Source: Pseudobdellovibrionaceae bacterium (GTDB lineage: Bacteria > Bdellovibrionota > Bdellovibrionia > Bdellovibrionales > UBA1609). From it: 64,000 nt of DNA. The stretch spans positions 248,001 through 312,000 of the forward strand of contig CP060220.1 in the NCBI GenBank assembly GCA_023898385.1, read 5' to 3'. A program made the translations under genes and the position numbers. Below, piece by piece: positions 1 to 8,756 of this stretch (position 1 is its first letter; each line of letters opens with the position of its first letter). The notes below the pieces were generated by a model that had not been told where the DNA came from, made no database searches, and saw nothing but the letters and a program-made list of their open reading frames with translations.

Positions 1-475
1 GGCTGTTAACAAAAAGAAAAAATCCACCTCCATAATTACGGTGGATGGCATGGATGACATGCTTGTGCGATATGCAAAATGCTGTCATCCCATACCAGGG
101 GATTCCATTGTCGGGTTTATTTCAAGAGGTCGCGGAATTACAGTGCATCGGGCTGATTGTGAAAAAGCTTTTGAGATGGACCAGGATAGAACTGTGGATG
201 TGGAGTGGAGCCAAAACCGAGCGGCGGACACAAGCCGAATGGTGAGAGTGCGCGTGGTGAGCCATGATACCAAGGGTTTGTTGAAAAACATGACCGAGGT
301 GTTTTCAACTCGGGGAGTGAATATTCATAATGCACAGGTTAAGACCACGCGTGACCAAAAAGCCATTTGCCTTTTTGATGTGTCAGTTCACGACACCAGC
401 CAACTGAGTGAAGTGATCGCGGCCTTACAAAAGATAAAAGGTGTTTTGGGAGTAACCCGAATCACGCATACCTAG
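1..475 (+). CDS. RelA/SpoT-family (p)ppGpp synthetase/hydrolase, C-terminal part
   Basis: The reading frame is open from base 2, so the gene enters from upstream and only about 157 residues remain. The visible part holds the Cys-Cys motif of the RelA/SpoT zinc-finger/RIS region (YAKCCHPIPGD), followed by the GFISRGRGITVHRADC stretch typical of these proteins. A C-terminal ACT regulatory domain starts near VRVRVVSHDTKGLL. Such enzymes make or degrade the alarmone (p)ppGpp, and these C-terminal domains bind the ribosome and regulate activity. The catalytic domains are outside the window, so synthetase and hydrolase roles cannot be separated. The stop codon is followed one base later by the large hairpin at 477-578. 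Confidence 0.9.
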   Translation, partial: AVNKKKKSTSIITVDGMDDMLVRYAKCCHPIPGDSIVGFISRGRGITVHRADCEKAFEMDQDRTVDVEWSQNRAADTSRMVRVRVVSHDTKGLLKNMTEVFSTRGVNIHNAQVKTTRDQKAICLFDVSVHDTSQLSEVIAALQKIKGVLGVTRITHT

Positions 476-476
476 G

Positions 477-578
477 TTTTCGTTTTCAAAGGTATCCCTT
501 TCCTTTTTGCGTTGCACAGCGCTACTGCGTAGCTGCTGTGCAACGCAAAAAGGAAAGGGATACCTTTGAAAACGAAAA
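477..578. repeat. Near-perfect hairpin of about 100 bp between convergent genes, likely bidirectional terminator
   Basis: Left arm 477-520 and right arm 535-578 are perfect 44-bp inverted complements. The 14-base centre adds five more pairs (521-525 with 529-533). The hairpin lies between the RelA/SpoT stop codon and the convergent beta-barrel gene, so it may terminate transcription both ways, although it has no clean T-run. Each arm carries the GGTATCC...TTGCACAGCG pattern, aligning without gaps to the repeat copy at 32191. A third partial unit (GGAAAGGGATGCCTTT) follows at 579-594. The perfect symmetry exceeds what a terminator needs and suggests a mobile or recently homogenised repeat. Confidence 0.8.
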
Positions 579-624
579 GGAAAGGGATGCCTTTAAAAAA
601 AAAGGGGTATCGTTACCGTTCGGG

Positions 625-1509
625 CTAAAATGCGTAGGCGATTCCTGCACGAATAGCAATATAGTTGGCTTTGACTTTTTCGCTTGAGGGTAACAGTCCA
701 TATTCTAGGTGTACCGGAATCGACATTTTCTCTGACATAATCCAGTCGAAGCCAAGGCCACCGCCAAACACGTTGGTATTTCCGATAGAGCTGTCTTTGA
801 TGGCCGTTGAGGATTTAGACATGGGCATCAAAAAAGAAAATCCCAAGCCCAGCCAGGGACGGAAGTTTCCATTCATAATCAAATAGCGGCCCCAGAAGTC
901 AAAGGCCAAATAGTCGATGTTGACATTACATTCAGCGCCACCCGTACATCCCGAGTTATTAACGCCGCCGGCAGAAAAGTTTTCTAGGCCAACCATGCCA
1001 CGAAACCAAAGGTTGTTCATGATCCCGTAGTCAAACAAGACTTTTGCGCCATAACCATTGCCACCCATATCCACAGTGGCGCTTGTGGTCGCTAGCGTGA
1101 CTTGCATGTCAGTGATGGTGTAACCGCCCATAAATCCGACCAGCATTTTTTTTGTCATCTTTGAATTCGAAGGACCATCAGAGCCCTTAACAACATCTCG
1201 TTTTCCGCGAGATGACGAGATCTTCACCTGATAGCCTTTTTTTGCTTGGCTGTTCGACAAGAGTGTTCCCTTGGCAGTTTTGCTCCCGGCCCAAGTGATT
1301 TTGGCTTTTCCAACAATTCGACCCTTTTTATTATAGATTGAGACGGTTTGTCCTTTTTTGATCTTTGTGCGCTGCTTTGAGATCTTCACCGCATTTCCTT
1401 GCACGGAGGTGATGACGGCGGCCATAGCTTCTGTAGTCAGGGCAAAACTGATGAGCAAAGCGAGAAGAAGAGTGATTGGCCAGCGGCAGAGGTGGTTCTG
1501 TAAAGTCAT
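625..1509 (-). CDS. Secreted outer-membrane beta-barrel protein with basic N-terminal domain
   Basis: 294 residues. A Sec signal peptide covers about residues 1-30 and probably ends at AMAA. Residues 31-105 form a Lys-rich, beta-rich segment (VSIYNKKGRIVGKAKI) resembling a small SH3-like fold. From about residue 125 alternating hydrophobic strands and glycine turns suggest an eight-stranded type barrel, ending in AYAF with a terminal Phe as in BAM-inserted proteins. The start codon overlaps the stop of the upstream lipoprotein gene (ATGA), so the two are probably translated together. The specific function is not recognised. Confidence 0.7.
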   Translation of the reverse strand: MTLQNHLCRWPITLLLALLISFALTTEAMAAVITSVQGNAVKISKQRTKIKKGQTVSIYNKKGRIVGKAKITWAGSKTAKGTLLSNSQAKKGYQVKISSSRGKRDVVKGSDGPSNSKMTKKMLVGFMGGYTITDMQVTLATTSATVDMGGNGYGAKVLFDYGIMNNLWFRGMVGLENFSAGGVNNSGCTGGAECNVNIDYLAFDFWGRYLIMNGNFRPWLGLGFSFLMPMSKSSTAIKDSSIGNTNVFGGGLGFDWIMSEKMSIPVHLEYGLLPSSEKVKANYIAIRAGIAYAF

Positions 1510-1940
1510 TTTGCGATCCTTGGTGAAGAAGACTCATGATAATTGTTAAAGAAATCATAGCTGAGAGCAAATGCCGATGCAGAAAGGTTTTGTTCAGCAG
1601 TTGGATTTTCAAACCAAAACGTGCAGTGGGCTTGCGGCTGCTCCAGGGATGTTGAGGTGAGCAAAAGTTTTCTAGAGTTGTCAGAAAGGACTTGAGAGTA
1701 GGCGGCCACTTGCAGGGGAGGTGGCGGGGGTAAAAGCAGTGGTGCTGGTGAAAGGTCGTCAATGCTCACGGCCGATAATGTGCAAAACTCTTGAGCGTCG
1801 AAGGTCTCAAGTGAAGTTATATATTGCTGCAGGCAAGTGCGGGTTTCTACGCACGTTCGTCCCTGCGATTGATAAATGGAACAGCTAGAGAGTGTGACCA
1901 GCGAAAAGGTGGCTAAAAAAATAAGGAGCATGTTGTTCAT
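1506..1940 (-). CDS. Small lipoprotein of unknown function
   Basis: About 144 residues from the ATG at 1940; a GTG at 1958 and a second ATG at 1931 are alternatives. AAGGAG lies too close to the 1940 ATG but at a good distance from the one at 1931. The N terminus is a lipoprotein signal with lipobox LSSC, so the protein is probably membrane-anchored. The mature part has several Cys and a run of prolines (LLLPPPPPL). No family recognised. It overlaps the downstream beta-barrel gene by four bases, so the two probably act at the cell envelope as a pair. Confidence 0.6.
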   Translation of the reverse strand: MNNMLLIFLATFSLVTLSSCSIYQSQGRTCVETRTCLQQYITSLETFDAQEFCTLSAVSIDDLSPAPLLLPPPPPLQVAAYSQVLSDNSRKLLLTSTSLEQPQAHCTFWFENPTAEQNLSASAFALSYDFFNNYHESSSPRIAK

Positions 1941-2017
1941 GCTCCTTAGTATAAACACAAAAGGTTTTTGATGCGAGTGTTGTCAGACTTCGCCTTAGGC
2001 TTTTGTTGGGGTCACTT

Positions 2018-2452
2018 TTAAAAAGGAATTTCCTCATTGGTATCAAAAGATGGCTCTGGCCCAAAGCCCTGGAACGCATCGGGTTGGGAGTAATCACTGG
2101 AACCTCGCGATTGAGTTTCCATAGCTCCACCAAGAAATTGCACCGTGTTGGCTACGATTTCCGTAGTGTAACGTTTTTGTCCTTGTTGATCTTCCCAAGA
2201 TCTTGTTTGCAATCGTCCTTCCACATAAACCTGGCGACCTTTGCTGAGGTACTTGCCACAAAGTTCGGCCAGCTTTCCCCAAACCACAATGCGGTGCCAT
2301 TCCGTCCGCTCTTGTCGTTGTCCGTTTCGGTCAGTCCAGTTTTCACTAGTGGCCACACTGAGACGTGCCACTTGGTTATCAGCACTTACAGTTTTGACTT
2401 CAGGGTCTGTTCCTAGTCGACCCACGATAATAACTTTATTAACTCCTGCCAT
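2018..2452 (-). CDS. ssb: Single-stranded DNA-binding protein SSB
   Basis: 144 residues. The OB-fold covers about residues 1-110, with the conserved start GVNKVIIVGRLGTDPE and the motifs ERTEWHRIVVWGKLAE and KGRQVYVEGRLQTRSW typical of bacterial SSB. A short Ser/Gln/Gly linker leads to the acidic tail ending in EEIPF, which recruits replication and repair partners. It coats single-stranded DNA during replication, recombination and repair. It lies downstream of the T2SS operon on the same strand, separated by 175 bp, which probably holds its own promoter. Confidence 0.97.
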   Translation of the reverse strand: MAGVNKVIIVGRLGTDPEVKTVSADNQVARLSVATSENWTDRNGQRQERTEWHRIVVWGKLAELCGKYLSKGRQVYVEGRLQTRSWEDQQGQKRYTTEIVANTVQFLGGAMETQSRGSSDYSQPDAFQGFGPEPSFDTNEEIPF

Positions 2453-2627
2453 GAAAACCCCTCATAGAGTGTGATTGATAGGGTTTATGTATGGCGTAGA
2501 ATAGGGGTGGTGTCAAAGTCGGGAGCACTGGGGAAGCGAGTGTTCCCGTAACGGAATGCGTTATTCGACCTGCCGGACGGGAGAACCATTCACATCATCT
2601 TGAGATGACGACACATAACACTCAATA

Positions 2628-3629
2628 TCAAAAACCGTCAAACTTACCCATGGTAGCCGGGGCACCCACGCGGGTCCCCGAGACTCGAAGGCGGTAGAGA
2701 GTGCCCGTGCTCGTTGGTTTTTTAAATTTGTCGATAAACAAAAGCACACTGAAGTTTTTCTCAAGTTCTTTATGAATATTGAGTTCCAAGTTAAAATCAT
2801 AGGCCCCGGCCGCCGGTCGAACTCCAAGGCCGCCGCGTTGCAGCTGCAGCCCCAAGCGCCCTTGCAGGCGAGCGTTGATCTTATCAGTGGGTGCTCCCAG
2901 AATCATATCTTCAACAATAAAGTCACCATCTAACCAGCGCCCTTTGAGTTTCACATCTTTGAACGAAAGGTTAGGAAGGGGAAAGGGGATCGGGCCCATG
3001 GGAGAGCCAATTTGCAAGGTCTGGGCCGGTACTTCTAGGGGAGAGATCAATGCGTTGATAGTAAGATCTGGTTGTTCAGAAAATTGGGGGTCAAGCTTGC
3101 CGGCAGCAGAAAGTTGACCCTGTCCCCCAAGGCGAACAGGCAGATCCAGTGCCTCAATCAATTGAGCCAATGAAAAGCCTTGGTAAGTGGTATCAATATT
3201 TTGCCAGCGCCTACCCTCATCACCAATCTTTCCCCCGAGAGCCACGGATAGTGAAAGGTCTCCCTGCCAGAGGTCTTCCGCTGATAAACTGGCACCTGGC
3301 GCAAAACGTAAAAGGCTGAGCCAGTTGGGGGCCACAACCAGAGAGGCCATTTTTAGTTCAGGAAGCGGGGATCGAGCTAAAGACAAGTTCACCTGGCTCA
3401 AGCGCATCCCCAGGCCGGGAAAAACACGAAGATTCATATCTTCAAACTCTAGGTAGGCATTGCCGGCCGAACGTTGCGACACCTGTGCGGTAATAAATCC
3501 CGACAAATCTCCATAGGGAAATCGAAGTAGAAAAAAGCCAAGTGCAAATAAAAAAAGACTCAAAATTTTTAACTTATGAAATTTAAAGACACTTCCCAAC
3601 GCCTCAATGACTTTTTTCAATGCTGGCAT
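2628..3629 (-). CDS. gspN: Type II secretion system protein GspN
   Basis: 333 residues. One N-terminal membrane segment (about residues 20-40) is followed by a long periplasmic beta-rich region with repeated AsmA/GspN-like elements. The length and position match the GspN type of Bdellovibrio and Leptospira T2SS operons rather than the short enterobacterial GspN. It is the last gene of the operon; its ATG overlaps the gspM stop by one base (TAATG). The role is accessory and envelope-associated. Assignment rests on context plus overall architecture. Confidence 0.8.
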   Translation of the reverse strand: MPALKKVIEALGSVFKFHKLKILSLFLFALGFFLLRFPYGDLSGFITAQVSQRSAGNAYLEFEDMNLRVFPGLGMRLSQVNLSLARSPLPELKMASLVVAPNWLSLLRFAPGASLSAEDLWQGDLSLSVALGGKIGDEGRRWQNIDTTYQGFSLAQLIEALDLPVRLGGQGQLSAAGKLDPQFSEQPDLTINALISPLEVPAQTLQIGSPMGPIPFPLPNLSFKDVKLKGRWLDGDFIVEDMILGAPTDKINARLQGRLGLQLQRGGLGVRPAAGAYDFNLELNIHKELEKNFSVLLFIDKFKKPTSTGTLYRLRVSGTRVGAPATMGKFDGF

Positions 3630-4285
3630 TACTTTTGTCCTTTTTCTGTTTCTTCAGGTTCCTCAGGCTCAAGGCGATAGTTCGTGAGCCAGTAGGTGAC
3701 GTTGAAATAGTGGTCATCTTCTTTACTTGGGGCGACGTCTATTCCTGTGAGTTTAAAACTTTGATTAATGGCTTGAAGATCAAACCCAAGCTCTTTGACC
3801 TGATCTAAGTTAAGATCTTTAACCATAACCTTAACCCCTTCTTGGGTCAGGGCCTCGGTCTTGGGGGCCAGAGACGTATTTTCAGCAGTGGGATCGAAGT
3901 TTTCAATACCGGTGATTTGTTCGGCGGCTAAGCCCACGCGTTCAGCTGCCGAGCGAATTTGAGGCTGCAACAGGGCGAGTGGTTTTCCAAGAAGGGCTAT
4001 CGACTGCGACGGTTGCGCTTTTGTTTGCAGCAGGTCTTCAATGATTTCCCTCTTATCGGCAAACTCATCGAGGTACTCATCAGATGTGGACATACATTGT
4101 ATTGGGCTCCAAAGCAGCACAAATACCAAAAAACCCCAGGCCGCCACACGTACACCCAGTTGGCCTGTCATCGGCAGAGTTTCGTAGCGTTCTCGAAAAT
4201 TATTCCATGCGGGAGACTCGTTGAGTTGATCTTTAAATGTGGCCCAAAGCTCGGCTATTTGGACTTTGAGGTCATCAAAGTTCAT
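3629..4285 (-). CDS. gspM: Type II secretion inner-membrane platform protein GspM
   Basis: 218 residues. A cytoplasmic N terminus is followed by one membrane helix (around residues 46-66) and a periplasmic domain with a short coiled stretch and a ferredoxin-like C terminus. GspM binds GspL in the inner-membrane platform. Sequence conservation in this family is low, so the call rests on topology, size and position between gspL and gspN. It overlaps gspL by four bases and gspN by one, indicating translational coupling. Confidence 0.8.
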   Translation of the reverse strand: MNFDDLKVQIAELWATFKDQLNESPAWNNFRERYETLPMTGQLGVRVAAWGFLVFVLLWSPIQCMSTSDEYLDEFADKREIIEDLLQTKAQPSQSIALLGKPLALLQPQIRSAAERVGLAAEQITGIENFDPTAENTSLAPKTEALTQEGVKVMVKDLNLDQVKELGFDLQAINQSFKLTGIDVAPSKEDDHYFNVTYWLTNYRLEPEEPEETEKGQK

Positions 4286-5976
4286 TGTTTGTCTCCTATG
4301 TTTCGGTCCACGCTAAACTGGAATGCAAACGGGCTGTAACCTGATCTTGCTTTGATTTCTGAGGAGATCGATTTGACCAAGCCTTTTCTAGCTACACTGG
4401 TCAGTCCCTGTTCAAAGTCTTTTATCGCTTTTTGTGGTCGGCCCTCGCCCTCAATAATTACGGTTCTATTATTGACGCTAAATTTTTTGATGTTCATTTG
4501 AAACACTTCTTTTGCCGGGGCAGCTGCAGACACCATTTCTAGAATGTCTAAAGCTGAATCCATGCCCTGCAAGTTGCGAATAAGATCGGCGTGCTGAGCC
4601 GTTTTTTTCTGCTGACGAATAAACTTTTTGATGTTTCTTGGGGTCGCTTTGGTGGGCTTGATGTTTGCGACGACCTTTGCCTGTTCGGCCATCACGTCGT
4701 GAGCTTTATCGGCCATGGACTCAGCCCAAAAACTGCGAGTAATAACAAACATCAAAAATAAAACATAGGCCGTGGCCCCCACATAAACCGAGTGCGACCA
4801 TTTTTCCCACCAGACTTTGAAAGACTGACTTTGTTTTGCAAACTCGCCCTTTCGTAAATTAATGGCCGGGTTTTTCGGGCGCTTTAATCCTTCGGCCGCC
4901 AGTCCAATGGCACAGATGGAACCAATTTCATTGTGTGGGTTATTCTGGAAATCGAGGTGCGAATGTTCAGCTAGCCCACCCAATCGATTGCTGGGCACGT
5001 CTAAGTCTTGGGTCAGTATGGCGCCAAGATTTTTCAACCGAGAAAGACCCCCAACCAGGGTGACTCGTTGAAATTCAATGTTGTGCTGGGCTCGAAATTC
5101 CAGCATGAGCAAGTTGAGTTGGTGAGTGAGCTTTTTGACTTCTATTTTGATCAAGTTTGAGAATTCAACTTGCTCTCGGGTCGCATCTTCCGTGTTGAGC
5201 AGCAAAAAGGCCTTGGTCTGCAGCTGTTTTAGGGCCTCGGTGAAATGCATGCTGTATTGCTTTGCAATGGCTAGAGCGATGTCTTTTCCGCCCCAATCCA
5301 CATGCCGAGCATCGATGAGTCGACCTTCTCTTAAGACCACAGCCGTGGTTGTGGCGTGACCTAAATCAAGAACCAATTCGCCGTTCAAGGTCTGGGGGGC
5401 GGGACTTTCTTCGCCCAAGTCGCTATCCACAGGCGTCAGTTTTGTTGAGTCAGTGGGCGGGGCTTCCACCCAGGGCTCAAATAAATTGGCCTCAGCCATG
5501 CCCTTAACGCTAACAATATCGGCTTCAATGCCACCATCACGGGCTTGTTGCAGAACGATCTCCACATGATGTTTCGGGCAGGCCACGGCGAGCACATCCG
5601 TCATTGCGCCTATATACTTCAGCACGCGGGCATCATAAATGGCATCGTCTACAGATAGAGGAATGTCCTCTTCAAGTTCGAAGGGAAGGCTTTTTAAAAT
5701 TTTGTGCCGCTCTCTAAAGGGAAACTCAAGGTGACGAAGGCTGACTTGACCTTGTCCCACGGCCACTACAAATCGGGTCGTGCCGGGCTCGTAACGAGCC
5801 GCGATCTGTCGAAGAATTTCGATCACTTCAATCTGTCGGTCTTTATTTGGATCTTGGCTCAATGCAAACTCATCAAGCCTACGAATGCGAAAACCCTTGG
5901 CATCCTGCGATGCCTCAGCCATTTTTATGCTAAAACTTCCAATGTCGATGCCGACGCTAATCATTTCACCGTCCAT
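4282..5976 (-). CDS. gspL: Type II secretion platform protein GspL (PilM-like actin fold)
   Basis: 564 residues. The N-terminal two thirds is an actin-like/PilM-like domain: VGIDIGSFSIKMAE near the start, a second phosphate-loop-like motif VLDLGHATTTAVVL and VTLVGGLSRLKNL. One membrane helix follows near residues 398-420, then a periplasmic helix and a ferredoxin-like domain. GspL links the GspE ATPase to the pseudopilus platform. The PilM-type motifs are more intact than in classical GspL, suggesting an older hybrid form. ATG at 5976 is used; the ATG four codons later is an alternative. The gene is 58 bp downstream of gspK. Confidence 0.88.
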   Translation of the reverse strand: MDGEMISVGIDIGSFSIKMAEASQDAKGFRIRRLDEFALSQDPNKDRQIEVIEILRQIAARYEPGTTRFVVAVGQGQVSLRHLEFPFRERHKILKSLPFELEEDIPLSVDDAIYDARVLKYIGAMTDVLAVACPKHHVEIVLQQARDGGIEADIVSVKGMAEANLFEPWVEAPPTDSTKLTPVDSDLGEESPAPQTLNGELVLDLGHATTTAVVLREGRLIDARHVDWGGKDIALAIAKQYSMHFTEALKQLQTKAFLLLNTEDATREQVEFSNLIKIEVKKLTHQLNLLMLEFRAQHNIEFQRVTLVGGLSRLKNLGAILTQDLDVPSNRLGGLAEHSHLDFQNNPHNEIGSICAIGLAAEGLKRPKNPAINLRKGEFAKQSQSFKVWWEKWSHSVYVGATAYVLFLMFVITRSFWAESMADKAHDVMAEQAKVVANIKPTKATPRNIKKFIRQQKKTAQHADLIRNLQGMDSALDILEMVSAAAPAKEVFQMNIKKFSVNNRTVIIEGEGRPQKAIKDFEQGLTSVARKGLVKSISSEIKARSGYSPFAFQFSVDRNIGDKQ

Positions 5977-6034
5977 CCTTGTACGGGTTCAATTTCACAA
6001 AAAAGCCACCGCTTTTTTATGAGTCTAAATTCTA

Positions 6035-7312
6035 TCAGGTTTCTTTCCAATAGACTACTCTAGGACGCCCAGAAGGCATCTTTATTTTCTTAGTGTCTTT
6101 GGCTTTTTTATCATCTTCGTTGTCGGTGTCGTCATTTCCAGTGGTGTTTGTATTGGTATTGGTGCCAGTGTTTGAATTGGTCGTGCCCTTTTCTTTTTCT
6201 TCTTGTTTGTCCAAAAGCTCAATGAAGCGGTCTTTTGATGTGTCGAAGTCGTATGTGATTACAGAAATCTCTTTGCTGGATTTTTTTGATTGGCCGATGG
6301 CGGTGATACGAAAGTTATACTCAGCGTCAAAGAGCAGGGGAACTCCAGCTTCATTAAAGGTTTCTGAATTGACGCCATACCCAGAGATGAAGCCCAAAAA
6401 GTCATCTGCATTGGCAAAAAGTCCGCCAAGGTCGGGGTTATTTCGGCGCTCTATAACTCGCTGCACAACCTCATCTGTCATTTGTCGATCCAGGGCCTGT
6501 AAGACTTCTTTTGGAGCATAATTGACGTTGATCCCCTTAGTTCCGTAGACAGTGACTCGCGACTCAAGGAGCTTGAAAAAATCATCTTTCATGCCTTTGA
6601 TTAAATGCAGTTCACTGATGGTCTTAAAGGGTTGGTTGGGGGGGACGGTGTCACCGGAGAGATCATCCTGGTAGTCGTCTTTTTCAGATCCCCCCTCCAC
6701 TCGTTCTTGATTTTCATCCACCCAATCCACCATGCGATTGACCAGGGATTGAAAGTCTTCGCCAGAATGTTTGTCTTTGAAATCATCGTTGTTTTCAAGT
6801 TCACGGGAAAAAATCTGAACAATCTGTTGTTTGGTGCTTTCGGCCAAAGATTTTACGGGAGACGCAAGATCATTTAAGTCAATTTTGCCACCCTCGCTTT
6901 CAATGGTGGCTAAATATTGGGCATCAAGTGTGGATTCGGCCACCGTCTTATTGATTTCATCTTTAGACACGGTGGTCATGTTGTCGGGGAGAATGGGAGG
7001 CCAGGCAAAAGGCAATTGCCAAATTGGATCCAGTAAAGACTTTTGAGCCCCCAATTGATCACCATAGGTGGCCATCGCCTGTTTGTAGATAAGAATTCGC
7101 AAAAGGCTAAGCTCCACTCCTGACTTTGCCGCATAGTAGGCTTTAAGGCGATCCACCCTGTTGGCTGCAGTGATATACTCAACCTGCGTGTCGTAGGTCA
7201 CTTCGGTGACGACAAAAGTCAAAAGCATGATGGAAAATATGGCCAGCAGCAAAGCCACACCTTTTCGATTTTTTAAGGGACGAGACGCCGTGATGGTTTT
7301 ATTCGGAGTCAT
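6035..7312 (-). CDS. gspK: Type II secretion minor pseudopilin GspK
   Basis: About 425 residues from ATG 7312; the frame stays open to 7360 but that start lies deeper inside gspJ. The N terminus has a basic leader and a prepilin site (KNRKG then VALLLAIF), followed by the hydrophobic helix. The large globular domain holds GspK features such as YAAKSGVELSLLRIL and the SAM-like region INVNYAPKEVLQALD. GspK lacks the usual Glu5 and caps the pseudopilus tip. The C terminus is unusual, with a repetitive Thr/Asn tract and then acidic and Lys residues. It overlaps gspJ by 14 bases. Confidence 0.9.
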   Translation of the reverse strand: MTPNKTITASRPLKNRKGVALLLAIFSIMLLTFVVTEVTYDTQVEYITAANRVDRLKAYYAAKSGVELSLLRILIYKQAMATYGDQLGAQKSLLDPIWQLPFAWPPILPDNMTTVSKDEINKTVAESTLDAQYLATIESEGGKIDLNDLASPVKSLAESTKQQIVQIFSRELENNDDFKDKHSGEDFQSLVNRMVDWVDENQERVEGGSEKDDYQDDLSGDTVPPNQPFKTISELHLIKGMKDDFFKLLESRVTVYGTKGINVNYAPKEVLQALDRQMTDEVVQRVIERRNNPDLGGLFANADDFLGFISGYGVNSETFNEAGVPLLFDAEYNFRITAIGQSKKSSKEISVITYDFDTSKDRFIELLDKQEEKEKGTTNSNTGTNTNTNTTGNDDTDNEDDKKAKDTKKIKMPSGRPRVVYWKET

Positions 7313-8246
7313 CTGTGCTGTCCTCGGTGGTCGACGTGGAGTCTGAAGTGGGCAATACATTGGGATTATTGGGGAACCTTATGGGCGCCACCACGGTCAT
7401 TGAGATGGGATTTTCTTTTGTGTCCTTATCTTGAACTTCAATACTGATCTCTACGGCATCGGGAAATTTATTTTTGGTGATGGCATCGCCTCCTTCTCCA
7501 GACATCCAGTCATCTCTCCATTCACCCTCGGTACCTGGTCCCAAATAGCGCAATTTAAATTCAGTGACGTCTTCAAGAAGAGCCATTTCGTTTCCACCAG
7601 TGGTTAGATCTTCATCTATGACAGCAGATGTTCGTCGCCACAGGCACTTGCTTTGATGGTCTTTGTTTAATCGCCCGCGGCAGTCTTTTAAAAAATAACT
7701 CACTTCAGATTGATTGCTGGTCTGTGCGTTGGCTTGTACGCGAGGCAGGCTCAAGCTTGTAAAGTGAAGATTATCGGCTTGCCCCTGAAACTGAGTGTAA
7801 ATTTTCTGCTCTTTGGGGACAAAGGGTTTGTTTTCTTCAGTGTTTGTCGCTGCAGTGTCTGGTTTATCCACAGATCCTGTGGAGCCATCGCCGCTAGAGC
7901 CCTCACCGCTCGTGCTATCGCCACCTGTTGTTGTGCTAGATGTGGATTTGGTTTTTTTCTCTTTTTTTCGTTTTTCTCTTTCTTTTTGAGCTTCGTTATA
8001 GAGTTCCACATTGATGTCGCGGTAGTTGAAGGACAGCTTGATATCGTTTCGCAGAACGCTCAGAGCATCACGCAGTTTTGAGTCCCGATCCACGCGACCT
8101 TGAATTTTCTTCTTCGATGACAGAGCGGACTGCATGGATTGAGCTAAAAATATAGAAATAAAGGCCAGGATCGTCATGGTGATGATCACTTCAACCAAAG
8201 TAAAACCGGCCGCAATTGTGGAGCGATCGGGGCGTGATTTACCCAC
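7299..8246 (-). CDS. gspJ: Type II secretion minor pseudopilin GspJ
   Basis: 315 residues from GTG 8246. This start is chosen because GGGAGG lies a few bases upstream and because it gives a normal 14-residue leader before the prepilin motif AAG/FTLVEVIITM. A frame open to 8333 would give an atypically long leader. The globular domain is interrupted around residues 85-145 by a low-complexity insert, first Lys/Glu-rich and then Ser/Thr/Gly-rich. GspJ forms the pseudopilus tip with GspI and GspK. The start overlaps the gspI stop (GTGGGTAA), so the two are coupled. Confidence 0.88.
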   Translation of the reverse strand: MGKSRPDRSTIAAGFTLVEVIITMTILAFISIFLAQSMQSALSSKKKIQGRVDRDSKLRDALSVLRNDIKLSFNYRDINVELYNEAQKEREKRKKEKKTKSTSSTTTGGDSTSGEGSSGDGSTGSVDKPDTAATNTEENKPFVPKEQKIYTQFQGQADNLHFTSLSLPRVQANAQTSNQSEVSYFLKDCRGRLNKDHQSKCLWRRTSAVIDEDLTTGGNEMALLEDVTEFKLRYLGPGTEGEWRDDWMSGEGGDAITKNKFPDAVEISIEVQDKDTKENPISMTVVAPIRFPNNPNVLPTSDSTSTTEDSTDDSE

Positions 8247-8733
8247 CGCCGCCTCCCAGTCCAATGCTCTGGTTGTAGTCAACAAAATAGGTGGTGAGAG
8301 AATATTCAAGAGATTTCGATGCGGTTTTGACAATCACGACCACCGTTACTTCTTTAACAGATTTTGAAATAAACTCGCTGGTTTGCCTGACCATGGTCAA
8401 CAACATGTCACTGGCTCCGTTATCAGAAATCAAAGCCTGTGAGATGTCGGGCATTGTGAAATCTTGAGATTCCAAACGCCATGAGTATTGGGGATACTTT
8501 TTGCCGAAATCGCCTTTTTCTTCTTCGGGAATTTCCCCAATGGGTTTGCTGCGGTACTGAGCCTCCACTTCAACCATTTTGCGCTCAAGTAAAGTGGCCA
8601 CATTATTCATTAGTTGGGATTTGCGCAGGCGTAAACTGTTGGTTGACCAGGCTTGTGCCAGCACAAGAATACTGCCGGCGAGGATCACCATAGACATCAT
8701 CACTTCAATCAGTGTAAATCCTCGGCTCTTCAA
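8239..8733 (-). CDS. gspI: Type II secretion minor pseudopilin GspI
   Basis: 164 residues. A very short leader (MKSRG) precedes the prepilin signature FTLIEVMMSMVILAGSILVL with Glu5. The remainder is the small globular domain with the conserved KSQLMNNVATLLERKM region. GspI initiates assembly of the tip complex with GspJ and GspK. The C terminus ends in five glycines encoded across the gspJ start region. ATG 8733 is preceded by GGAGATCC at good spacing. Confidence 0.9.
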   Translation of the reverse strand: MKSRGFTLIEVMMSMVILAGSILVLAQAWSTNSLRLRKSQLMNNVATLLERKMVEVEAQYRSKPIGEIPEEEKGDFGKKYPQYSWRLESQDFTMPDISQALISDNGASDMLLTMVRQTSEFISKSVKEVTVVVIVKTASKSLEYSLTTYFVDYNQSIGLGGGGG

Positions 8734-8756
8734 CGGATCTCCTCTTTTACGAAAAA

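Noticed and set aside
2521..2547. Hairpin GGGAGCACT/AGTGTTCCC after gspN as a terminator
   Set aside because: One weak pair and no T-run on either strand, so it is not supported.
2561..2827. Minus-strand ORF overlapping the end of gspN
   Set aside because: Runs in another frame of gspN without a ribosome site or recognisable protein features.
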